A stretch of 64,000 bases of DNA from Xanthobacter autotrophicus Py2 (GTDB lineage: Bacteria; Pseudomonadota; Alphaproteobacteria; Rhizobiales; Xanthobacteraceae), in the NCBI GenBank assembly GCA_000017645.1, contig CP000781.1:1516001-1580000 (forward strand). The letters are read 5' to 3'. Position 1 is the first letter of the stretch. Each line of letters begins with the position of its first letter. A program made the position numbers and the translations under genes. Below the pieces are notes generated by a model that worked only from the letters and a program-made list of their open reading frames with translations, was not told the DNA's origin and made no database searches. Below are positions 55,115-62,726 of this stretch, in pieces.

Positions 55115-55627
55115 ATGAAACGCGCCGTTATTGCCGCCACTGCCGCTGCGCTTATCGCCGGCTCGGCGGTGTCTTTCGCCGCCAATTCCAACGCCGGCCC
55201 CGACGCCGGTGGCCGCTGGCATCCCAGCGCCGAGGATCGCGCCATCCTCACCGATGCGCGCATCGTCGCCCTGAAGACCGTGCTCAAGCTGACCCCCGAC
55301 CAGGAGAAGCTGTGGCCCGGCGTCGAGGCCACGCTGAAGCAGGTGTCGAAGGACCGCGCGGCCCGTCGCGATGAAGCTCGCGCCGCCCGCCAGGCCGCCC
55401 GCGAGTCCAACACCGCGCCCGATCCCATCGCCCGCATGCGCGCCATGGCTACCCGCATGGATGCCAGCGCCACCGACCTGCGCAAGATCGCTGACGCCGC
55501 CGACCCGCTCTACAAGACCCTGGACGATGGTCAGAAGCAGCGCCTCAACCTGATGCTGCGCCAGCAGTTCCATGGCGGCGGTCACGGCGGCCACGGCCCG
55601 CACGGCGATGGTCCGCGCCGGGGCTGA
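55115..55627 (+). CDS. Periplasmic LTXXQ (Spy/CpxP-like) protein
   Basis: Exported protein of 170 residues. Signal peptide MKRAVIAATAAALIAGSAVSFA, LTXXQ-type motif LKLTPDQEKLW near residues 58-68, a long helical Ala/Arg-rich middle, and a second copy of the pattern at TLDDGQKQRL. A His/Gly-rich tail (HGGGHGGHGPHGDG) suggests metal binding. The family acts as periplasmic chaperones or metal/envelope-stress proteins. Strong AAGGAGG ribosome site. Confidence 0.8.
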   Translation: MKRAVIAATAAALIAGSAVSFAANSNAGPDAGGRWHPSAEDRAILTDARIVALKTVLKLTPDQEKLWPGVEATLKQVSKDRAARRDEARAARQAARESNTAPDPIARMRAMATRMDASATDLRKIADAADPLYKTLDDGQKQRLNLMLRQQFHGGGHGGHGPHGDGPRRG

Positions 55628-55843
55628 ATGATGGCGCCCCGAGGGTCGTTCGCACCCCGCGGGGCCCGGCGGCCTGCAATGAAAGCTGAGCGATGGCCGG
55701 GGACCCTCCACGGCCGTCGCCGGTCCGCCTTCCATGAGGATCCTTCATGGATCGCTTGATCAATATTGATTTTCAATAGGGCCGGCAAATCCGTAGACTG
55801 GCTGTGAAAGGTGCCCTCCGGCGCCGCACAGCGAGTTTTCGTC

Positions 55844-57097
55844 ATGTCTGCCACGTCCTCGGTGCCGGCGCCTCCCGGCGCGCGGCGCGCGCTTCCGGCC
55901 ATGCTTATCCTGGTCGCCGGCTGCGTCATCGCTCTTATCACCTTCGGCCCGCGCTCGGTGTTCGGCCTTTTCCTGCTGCCCATGTCGCAGGAATTCGGCT
56001 GGGGCCGTGACGTATTCGGCCTCGCGGTGGCGCTGCAGAACCTGCTCTGGGGCCTCGGCTCGCCGTTCGCCGGCGCCATCGCCGATCGCTTCGGCACCGT
56101 GCGGGTGATGTGCTGCGGCGCGCTGCTCTATGCCGCCGGCCTGGTGCTGATGTCCTATGCCACCACCCCCGGCATGCTGCACCTAACCGCCGGCATCATG
56201 GTGGGCTTCGGCCTGTCCGCCGCCTCGTTCAACCTGGTGCTGGCCGCCTTCGGCAAGCTCCTGCCCGACCAATGGAAGTCCATCGGCTTCGGCGCGGCGA
56301 CGGCGGCGGGCTCGTTCGGCCAATTCCTGTTCCCGCCCCTCAGCCGCGCGCTGATGGACACCATCGGCTGGCACGAGACGCTGATCGTGTTCGGGGCCGC
56401 GCTGCTCATCGTCATGCCGTTCTCGCTGGCGCTGGCCACCCGCGGCGTGGCTGCGGCGAAGCCGGGCGCGGCCGCAGCGGCACCGCAGCAGGGCATCGGC
56501 GCCGCCATCGGCGAGGCGCTGCGCCACCCGAGCTACGTGATGCTGGTTCTTGGTTTCTTCACCTGCGGCTTCCAGCTCGCCTTCATCACCGTGCACATGC
56601 CGGCCTTCCTGGTGGACAACGGCGTGAGCCTGTCGGTGGGCGCCTACACGCTGGCGCTGATCGGCCTGTTCAACATCCTCGGCTCGCTCACGGCGGGTTA
56701 CCTGTCCAGCCGGGTGTCGCGCAAGTGGCTGCTGGCGTGGATCTATGCCGGGCGGGGCGTGGCCATCGCCGCGTTCGTGCTGCTGCCCATCACCCCGCTG
56801 AGCTGCTACGTGTTCGGCGCGGCCATGGGCTTCCTGTGGCTCTCCACCGTGCCGCCCACCTCGGGCCTGGTTATGTTGATGTTCGGCACCCGCTACATGG
56901 CCATGCTGTACGGCTTCGCCTTCTTCTCCCACCAGGTGGGCGGCTTCCTCGGCGTGTGGCTGGGCGGCATGCTCTATGTGGCGACCGGTTCTTACAGCTG
57001 GGTGTGGTGGCTGTCGGTGGCGCTGTCGTTCGCCTCCGCCGCCATCAACCTGCCGATCAAGGAGCGCCCGGTGGTGCGGGTGCCTGTGGCGGCTTAG
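55844..57097 (+). CDS. MFS transporter
   Basis: Major facilitator of 417 residues with twelve predicted spans. The loop 2-3 motif appears as GAIADRFGTVRVM, and its repeat in the second half as GYLSSRVSRKWLL. Resembles monocarboxylate/oxalate-formate-type carriers, but the substrate is not deducible. ATG 55844 is preferred. A GTG at 55811 would add 11 residues. Confidence 0.87.
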   Translation: MSATSSVPAPPGARRALPAMLILVAGCVIALITFGPRSVFGLFLLPMSQEFGWGRDVFGLAVALQNLLWGLGSPFAGAIADRFGTVRVMCCGALLYAAGLVLMSYATTPGMLHLTAGIMVGFGLSAASFNLVLAAFGKLLPDQWKSIGFGAATAAGSFGQFLFPPLSRALMDTIGWHETLIVFGAALLIVMPFSLALATRGVAAAKPGAAAAAPQQGIGAAIGEALRHPSYVMLVLGFFTCGFQLAFITVHMPAFLVDNGVSLSVGAYTLALIGLFNILGSLTAGYLSSRVSRKWLLAWIYAGRGVAIAAFVLLPITPLSCYVFGAAMGFLWLSTVPPTSGLVMLMFGTRYMAMLYGFAFFSHQVGGFLGVWLGGMLYVATGSYSWVWWLSVALSFASAAINLPIKERPVVRVPVAA

Positions 57098-57152
57098 CCG
57101 TCACAGTCCGGGCATGCTGGGCGGCCTGGCCGCCACAGTTCGGGCATGCTGG
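57097..57152. repeat. Imperfect 24-base direct repeat after the MFS gene
   Basis: Copies at 57097-57120 and 57129-57152 differ at two positions and share GGGCATGCTGG. The first copy starts at the final base of the MFS gene's stop codon. Confidence 0.7.
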
Positions 57153-57325
57153 TAACCTAAGTCCTAACGCCGGGATGGACCTTTCCGCGACATGGAAGGC
57201 ACGGTCCCGGCAAAATCCGACCCGGCGGGCGCCTTCGGTGTTCCCCTGCTGTTCCGGACTCTTGACAACAACCCGCGGTCTCTGCGCAACGTGGTAGGGA
57301 TCAAACAGGTATTCGCGAACGAGCC

Positions 57326-57799
57326 ATGCGCAGCATCCTTTTCGCGGCCTTGGGCTTTGCCGCATTCGCCAGTGGCCCGGCCTTAGCCCAGCAGAGTTCC
57401 GGCCAGCAGCTCTCCGCCCAGCAGGCGCGGGAGTTCGCGGTGGGCAAGATGTTCTCCTTCAACTGCTTCGAGGGATCGAAGGGGGCAGGGCGGATCTATC
57501 CGGACGGCTCCGTCGCCGGCATGATCACCATGCCAGACAAGGAGCCGCGCTTTGTCCGCCTGCCGGCCAACACCCTGCGCGTGCGCGGCGACAATGTGTG
57601 CGGCTTCGTGAAGGGCATGACCTTCGAGCCCTGCTTCGACCTGGTGAAGACCGGCCCCGGCTCGTTCCGCGGCTCGCTTGCCGGCGTGCAGACCATGTGG
57701 TGCGAGTTCGTGAGCGCCGGCGGGGACAAGTCGCAGGTGGCTTCCCGCCGTGCCAAGGCCAAGCCCCGCAACTCCACCACCGAAGCCTCCGCGGAATAA
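57326..57799 (+). CDS. Small exported protein of unknown function
   Basis: Protein of 157 residues with a clear signal peptide (MRSILFAALGFAAFASGPALAQ). The mature part has four cysteines (FNCFEG, DNVCGF, EPCFDL, MWCEFV) that could form two disulfides, and a basic Ser/Thr tail. No family recognised, though small secreted proteins of this kind are common in Hyphomicrobiales. Convergent with the LysR gene, 10 bases from its end. Confidence 0.7.
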   Translation: MRSILFAALGFAAFASGPALAQQSSGQQLSAQQAREFAVGKMFSFNCFEGSKGAGRIYPDGSVAGMITMPDKEPRFVRLPANTLRVRGDNVCGFVKGMTFEPCFDLVKTGPGSFRGSLAGVQTMWCEFVSAGGDKSQVASRRAKAKPRNSTTEASAE

Positions 57800-57809
57800 T
57801 CCCGGCCGG

Positions 57810-58736
57810 TCAGCCCTCGACCATCTGGCCTTCACCGGAGACCAGCGCCTCGCGTCCCTCGATGCGGCCGCGCAGCTTGCCGATCTCGCGGCCCGCATGC
57901 TCCATGAAGGTGCGCACCCGTGCCGTGGCCTTGATGTCCGGATGGGTGAGCAGCCACAGGCCGGATTCCATCTCGGGCTGCGGCGGCACGATCTGGACGA
58001 GGCCGGGCGTCACCGCCGCGATGAAGCAGGGCAGCACCGCGAGCCCGATGCCCTCGGCGGCCGCTTCCGCCAGCCCCAGCACCGTGTTGACGCGATAGAC
58101 CAGCCTGTCCTCGTCCACCCGCTCGCGCAACCATTTGGCCGGCTTGATGCCGCCGAGATTGTCGGAAAATCCGATCCAGTCGTAACGCCTGAAATCGCCG
58201 GCACCGAGCGGGGTCGCGGGCGCGAGGTCGGCGCGGGCATAGATGGCCCAGGCGATGGAGGCCATGCGCCGGCCCACCAGCGTATCCCCCGGCCGGTCGC
58301 TGGCGCGGATGGCCACATCGGCGTCGCGCTTCGACAGGCTGAGGGACTGGTTGGAGATGACCACGTCCAGCCGGATCTCCGGGTAGGCCTTGAGGAACGA
58401 GGCGAACACCGGCGTCAGCATGTGCACCAGCAGGGTGTCGTTGGTGGTCACGCGCAATTCGCCGGAGGGCCTCAGGTCCTGCCCGGTGATGCGGCGCTCC
58501 ACGGACAGCACCTCGTCGGCCATGCGCTCGGCGAGGCGCACCATCTCCTCGCCGATGGCGGTGGGCACGTAGCCCGAGCGCGCGCGCTCGAACAGGCGGG
58601 CGCCGAGCTGCTCCTCCAGCGCGCCGAGCCGGCGGAACACGGTGGAGTGGTTCACCCCCAGCTGCTCGGCCGCCCCGGCCAGCGAGCTGCTCTGCGCAAT
58701 GGCCTGCACCAGGCGGAAATCGTCCCAGGCGATCAT
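57810..58736 (-). CDS. LysR-family transcriptional regulator (divergent to doxX)
   Basis: Regulator of 308 residues. N-terminal helix-turn-helix DDFRLVQAIAQSSSLAGAAEQL, then VNHSTVFRRLGALEEQLG, and a C-terminal effector domain. ATG 58736 chosen, as an in-frame GTG four codons earlier is less likely. It is transcribed away from the DoxX gene with 168 bases between, the classic layout for a LysR protein controlling its neighbour. Confidence 0.88.
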   Translation of the reverse strand: MIAWDDFRLVQAIAQSSSLAGAAEQLGVNHSTVFRRLGALEEQLGARLFERARSGYVPTAIGEEMVRLAERMADEVLSVERRITGQDLRPSGELRVTTNDTLLVHMLTPVFASFLKAYPEIRLDVVISNQSLSLSKRDADVAIRASDRPGDTLVGRRMASIAWAIYARADLAPATPLGAGDFRRYDWIGFSDNLGGIKPAKWLRERVDEDRLVYRVNTVLGLAEAAAEGIGLAVLPCFIAAVTPGLVQIVPPQPEMESGLWLLTHPDIKATARVRTFMEHAGREIGKLRGRIEGREALVSGEGQMVEG

Positions 58737-58904
58737 TCCCAATCCCACATGCTCGTTGGTCCTGCGGTCATTCGCGTCCCGCGCCCTCGCCCCACGCGAG
58801 GATGTGATTTGCGTGGATGCAAACTCCAGCTTGATTTCTTGATTATGGCGTTGCGCGAGTGCGAAAGCTAGATGTGGTGCCACATCAAACCGGAGATCAC
58901 TCCC

Positions 58905-59330
58905 ATGGTTGACAACCGCACCGCCCCCTACGGCCTCCTCATCCTTCGTCTCGCCCTCGGCCTCATGTGGGTCTCCCACGGGCTGATGAAGGTCTTCATC
59001 TTCACCGTGCCCGGCTTCGCGGGCTTCCTCGGCAAGATCGGCCTGCCCTCCGCCCTCGCCCTGCCCATCATCGCGGCGGAGATCATCGGCGGCCTGCTCA
59101 TCGCCTCCGGCGTCTATGCCCGCCAGGTGGCCATCCTGCTCATCCCGATCATGCTCGGCGCGCTCAGCTACCATGCCCCGAACGGCTGGGTGTTCTCCAC
59201 CACCGGTGGTGGCTGGGAATATCCCGCCTTCCTCGTGGTGGCGTCCCTGGTGGTGGCCCTTGCCGGCGAAGGCGCCTATGCGCTGAAGCCCGCCGCCCTC
59301 ATCCCCGGCGGCCGTCGCGCCCTCGCCTGA
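58905..59330 (+). CDS. DoxX family membrane protein
   Basis: Inner-membrane protein of 141 residues with four spans. LILRLALGLMWVSHGLMKVF at residues 11-30 and GVYARQVAILLIPIMLGAL are DoxX-typical. Family members are linked to redox stress or quinone-related reactions, but the role is mostly unknown. ATG 58905 after CGGAG. Confidence 0.83.
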   Translation: MVDNRTAPYGLLILRLALGLMWVSHGLMKVFIFTVPGFAGFLGKIGLPSALALPIIAAEIIGGLLIASGVYARQVAILLIPIMLGALSYHAPNGWVFSTTGGGWEYPAFLVVASLVVALAGEGAYALKPAALIPGGRRALA

Positions 59331-59350
59331 TCCTTTTGCGCGACTCACGA

Positions 59351-59382
59351 AAAAGGCCGGCTCCGCAAGGGGCCGGCCTTTT
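59351..59382. terminator. Bidirectional rho-independent terminator
   Basis: AAAAGGCCGGC (59351-59361) pairs with GCCGGCCTTTT (59372-59382) around a 10-base loop. The A run on one side and T run on the other let it serve both doxX and the converging polyprenyl synthase gene. Confidence 0.9.
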
Positions 59383-59482
59383 GCTGTTCGGGATGCGTGT
59401 CGCGGTCATTGGCCGTTCGTCAAGCCCGCGCGGCGTCTGAGTGTGCCCGTCCGGTCTCGGTCAACGACCGAGACCGGTGGCG

Positions 59483-60490
59483 TCAGTGCGCGCGGGACAG
59501 GCAGAAATCCACCGCTTCCATCAGCGCGTCCTTGGCCTGCCCGTTGGGGAACAGGGCCAGCGCATCCTTGGCGATGGCGCCGTAATGGCGGGCGCGCTCC
59601 ACCGTGTCGGCGATGGCGCGGTGGCGGGTCATCAGCCCGATGGCCTGATCCAGATCGGCGTCGTTGCCCTCGCCCTTCTCCAGGCAGCGCTGCCAGAAGG
59701 CGCGCTCACTGGCGTCGCCGCGGCGGAAGGCGAGCAGCACCGGCAGGGTGATCTTCCCCTCGCGGAAGTCGTCGCCCACATTTTTGCCGAGCTTGGCCTG
59801 GCTGCCACCATAGTCGAGGGCGTCGTCCACCAGCTGGAAGGCGATGCCGAGATTCATGCCGTAGGAGCGGCAGGCGGCCTGCTCGGCCTTGGGCCTTTGG
59901 CCCAGCACCGCCCCCACCTCGCAGGCGGCGGCGAACAATTCGGCGGTCTTGCCGCGGATGACGGCGAGATAATCGTCTTCCGAGGTGGCGGTGTTCTTGG
60001 CGGCGGCGAGCTGCATCACCTCACCCTCGGCGATGACGCAGGCGGCGGTGGCGAGGATGTCGAGGCAGGTCATGGAGCCCACCTCCACCATCATCTTGAA
60101 CGCCTGGCCGAGCAGGAAGTCGCCCACCAGCACGCTGGCCTCGTTGCCCCACAGCTTGCGGGCGGCGAGCTTGCCCCGGCGCATGTCGCTCTCGTCCACC
60201 ACGTCGTCGTGGAGGAGGGTGGCGGTGTGCATGAACTCCACGGACGCCGCGAGCTTCACATGCCCGTCGCCCCGATAGCCGGAGAGCGACGCGCAGGCGA
60301 GCGTCAGCATCGGCCGCAAGCGCTTGCCGCCGGAGGAGATGAGGTGGTTCGCCACCTCGGGAATCATCGCCACGTCGGAGCCGGTGCGCGCCAGGATGGT
60401 GGCGTTCACGCGTTCCATGTCCGCTTTCACCAGGGCGACCAGGGCCTCGATGGACGGCTCGTTGGGCTCGAACGGTAGGACGAGGGCCAA
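59483..60490 (-). CDS. ispB: Polyprenyl diphosphate synthase (octaprenyl/decaprenyl type)
   Basis: Makes the long isoprenoid side chain of ubiquinone from IPP and an allylic primer. The first Asp-rich motif is LLHDDVVDESDMRRG and the second is FQLVDDALDYGG. SSGGKRLRPML is the IPP-binding region. I place the start at TTG 60490 because GGGAG lies six bases before it and the resulting N-terminus (MALVLPFEPNEPSIEALV) matches family N-termini. The nearest in-frame ATG would cut off a conserved helix. Product chain length cannot be read by eye. Confidence 0.85.
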   Translation of the reverse strand: MALVLPFEPNEPSIEALVALVKADMERVNATILARTGSDVAMIPEVANHLISSGGKRLRPMLTLACASLSGYRGDGHVKLAASVEFMHTATLLHDDVVDESDMRRGKLAARKLWGNEASVLVGDFLLGQAFKMMVEVGSMTCLDILATAACVIAEGEVMQLAAAKNTATSEDDYLAVIRGKTAELFAAACEVGAVLGQRPKAEQAACRSYGMNLGIAFQLVDDALDYGGSQAKLGKNVGDDFREGKITLPVLLAFRRGDASERAFWQRCLEKGEGNDADLDQAIGLMTRHRAIADTVERARHYGAIAKDALALFPNGQAKDALMEAVDFCLSRAH

Positions 60491-60616
60491 GAAACGCTCC
60501 CGCTTGTCATTCTTTGGGGCGCACCATAGGGATGCTGACGGGCTCCGTGCAAGCGCCGGGCGGTTTTCTTCGCGTCGCGCCGGTGCGCACATTGCCGCTA
60601 GGTCGGGTGGATTACG

Positions 60617-60844
60617 ATGCATGAGCTGGTGCGGACCAATGATCTGGTGCTCATCGGCGCCATCGAGGCACTGTTTCAATCGGCACAGATCGGGCACATG
60701 GTCGCGGACCAGTATATGAGCGTCATGGAAGGCACCATCGGAATCCTGCCCCGCCGCCTGCTGGTGGTGGACGAGGATGTGGATCGCGCCCGCCGCCTGC
60801 TGAAGGAGGCCGGCTTCGGCGCTGCGCTCCGCGATGGCACTTGA
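60617..60844 (+). CDS. DUF2007 family small protein
   Basis: Protein of 75 residues. MHELVRTNDLVLIGAIEALFQSA and a C-terminal LLVVDEDVDRARRLLKEAGF are typical of DUF2007 (putative signal-transducing, ferredoxin-like fold). It overlaps the next gene by 11 bases, and the pair is commonly adjacent in alphaproteobacteria. Function unknown. Confidence 0.8.
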   Translation: MHELVRTNDLVLIGAIEALFQSAQIGHMVADQYMSVMEGTIGILPRRLLVVDEDVDRARRLLKEAGFGAALRDGT

Positions 60845-61604
60845 CGCTACGACACCTTCCATCACCACCGACAGCGTTCTCGGCGGCAGTCTGACGCTGC
60901 GTCAGCCGAAAGCGGGCCACCGCGTGGGGCACGATGCGCTGCTGCTCGCGGCCTTCGCCCCGGCCGACCGCCGCCGCATGGTGGATCTCGGCACGGGGGT
61001 GGGCAGCTGTGGCCTCGCCTTCCTCACCCGCGTGCCGCAGGCGAGCAGCGTGCTGGTGGAGATCGCGCCGGAACTGGCGGATCTGGCGCGGGAGAATGCG
61101 GCGCTGAACGATCTGTCCGCGCGGGTCGAGGTGGTGACGGCGGATGTCACCCGCCTCTGCCGCCCGTCCGGGCCTGACGTGCCGCAGGTGGGGGCGGCGG
61201 ACCTGGTGCTCACCAATCCGCCGTTCAACGACACGGCGCGGCATCGCATCTCCCCCGACGCGGCCCGCGCCCGCGCCCACATGGCCGATGGAACGCTGCT
61301 GGAAGAGTGGGTGCGCGCCGCCGACCGCTGCCTTGCGGCGCGGGGCGTCATTTGCCTCATCCACCGGCCGCAGGCGCTGGCGGATCTGCTTGCTGCCCTC
61401 GACGGCCGCTTCGGCGCGGTGGAGATCCTCCCCGTCCATCCGCGCCCCGACCGTCCGGCGGTGCGGCTGCTGGTGCGCGCGGTGAAGGGCCGCCGGACGC
61501 CCCCGGCGCTGCTGCCGGGCCTCATCCTCACTGACGCGGACGGCAATCCCACCGCCGCCGCCGATGCGGTGCTACGGCAGGGCGGAGGGCTGGTGCAGAC
61601 CTGA
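60834..61604 (+). CDS. tRNA1(Val) adenine-N6 methyltransferase-like protein (TrmN6 family)
   Basis: SAM-dependent methyltransferase of 256 residues. RQPKAGHRVGHDALLLAAF precedes motif I (VDLGTGVGSCGLA). Catalytic motif IV reads LTNPPFND, marking it as an N6-adenine or N5-glutamine methylase. The overall form matches TrmN6/YfiC proteins acting on tRNA. Start at 60834 overlaps the DUF2007 gene. Confidence 0.83.
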   Translation: MALDATTPSITTDSVLGGSLTLRQPKAGHRVGHDALLLAAFAPADRRRMVDLGTGVGSCGLAFLTRVPQASSVLVEIAPELADLARENAALNDLSARVEVVTADVTRLCRPSGPDVPQVGAADLVLTNPPFNDTARHRISPDAARARAHMADGTLLEEWVRAADRCLAARGVICLIHRPQALADLLAALDGRFGAVEILPVHPRPDRPAVRLLVRAVKGRRTPPALLPGLILTDADGNPTAAADAVLRQGGGLVQT

Positions 61605-61657
61605 AGGCGCGCGGCGTGGCCGCCCCGCTTGGCGTGCGTCACTGCTCGCGTGAGTCC

Positions 61658-61693
61658 CCTGCCTTGAGTGCGTCACCTGCCTTGAGTGCGTCA
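61658..61693. repeat. Two tandem copies of an 18-base repeat
   Basis: CCTGCCTTGAGTGCGTCA at 61658-61675 and again at 61676-61693, followed by a third CCTGC. It lies just upstream of the S49 peptidase start and may affect its leader. Confidence 0.85.
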
Positions 61694-61716
61694 CCTGCGC
61701 GCCCTACATCTGGACC

Positions 61717-62604
61717 ATGGCCGACAGCTTCCTTTCTTCCCTTTCGCGCCGCGTCAGCGGCATCCTCCCCAGAAAATGGCGCCGTGACCTGCCGGTGGTG
61801 CCGGTGGTGCGGCTCTCCGGCGCCATCGGCATGCAGACGACGCCATTCGCGCGCAGCCTGTCGCTGGCCGGCACCGCGCAGGCGCTGGACAAGGCCTTCG
61901 CCATGAAGTCGGCGCCGGCGGTGGCGCTGCTCATCAATTCGCCGGGCGGCTCGCCGGTGCAGTCGCACCTGATCTTCCGGCGCATCCGCGCGCTGGCGGA
62001 GGAGAAGGAGAAGCACGTCTTCGCCTTCGTGGAGGATGCGGCGGCCTCCGGCGGCTACATGATCGCCTGCGCGGCGGACGAGATCTTCGCCGATCCCTGC
62101 TCCATCGTCGGCTCCATCGGGGTGGTGACGGCGGGCTTCGGCTTCGACAAGGCCATCGAGAAGCTGGGCGTGGAGCGGCGCGTCTATACCGCCGGCGAAC
62201 GCAAGGTGACCCTCGACCCGTTCCGTCCCACGCGGCCGGAGGACGTGGAACGGCTCGACGTGCTCTTGAAGGAACTTCACACCGTGTTCGTGGACCTCGT
62301 GCGCTCCCGGCGCAGCGATGCGCTGCCGGCCGACGACGAGAGCCTGTTTTCCGGCGAGTTCTGGCTGGGCACGCAGGCCGCGGGACTTGGCCTCGTGGAT
62401 GGGCTGGGCGACGTGCGCTCCATCCTGAAGGCGCGGTACGGCGAGGAGGTGCGCATGCCACTGGTGCAGTCGTCCTCCGGCCTCATCCCGCGCCGTCCGG
62501 GCGGTTTTGGCGCGGCCTTGGCCGGCAGCCTTGCGTCTCAGGCGGCGGACGGGGCCATGGCGGCAGTGGAGGAGCGCGCCCTGTGGTCGCGGCTTGGCCT
62601 GTGA
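61717..62604 (+). CDS. S49 family serine peptidase (SppA/SohB-like)
   Basis: Ser-Lys peptidase of 295 residues. LLINSPGGSPVQS, nucleophile Ser111 in EDAAASGGYMIA, the GSIGVVTAGFGFD segment and general-base Lys163 in GERKVTLDPF. It lacks an obvious N-terminal membrane anchor, unlike E. coli SppA, and is close to the short alphaproteobacterial form. It probably degrades signal-peptide remnants or membrane protein fragments. Confidence 0.88.
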   Translation: MADSFLSSLSRRVSGILPRKWRRDLPVVPVVRLSGAIGMQTTPFARSLSLAGTAQALDKAFAMKSAPAVALLINSPGGSPVQSHLIFRRIRALAEEKEKHVFAFVEDAAASGGYMIACAADEIFADPCSIVGSIGVVTAGFGFDKAIEKLGVERRVYTAGERKVTLDPFRPTRPEDVERLDVLLKELHTVFVDLVRSRRSDALPADDESLFSGEFWLGTQAAGLGLVDGLGDVRSILKARYGEEVRMPLVQSSSGLIPRRPGGFGAALAGSLASQAADGAMAAVEERALWSRLGL

Positions 62605-62620
62605 TCGACCCAAAACGCCG

Positions 62621-62646
62621 CGCGGCAGCCCCTCCGGGGTGCCGCG
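62621..62646. repeat. GC-rich hairpin after the S49 peptidase gene
   Basis: CGCGGCA-G-CCCC pairs with GGGG-TGCCGCG around TCC. Stable, but no T run follows, so rho-independent termination is doubtful. Confidence 0.5.
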
Positions 62647-62726
62647 ATGGCGCCGGATGAGGCAGATTTCGCACCTGCCCTTTTCTTGCCCTTTCCCCCC
62701 TTCGCCGCTGGGGTTAAATCCGATTC

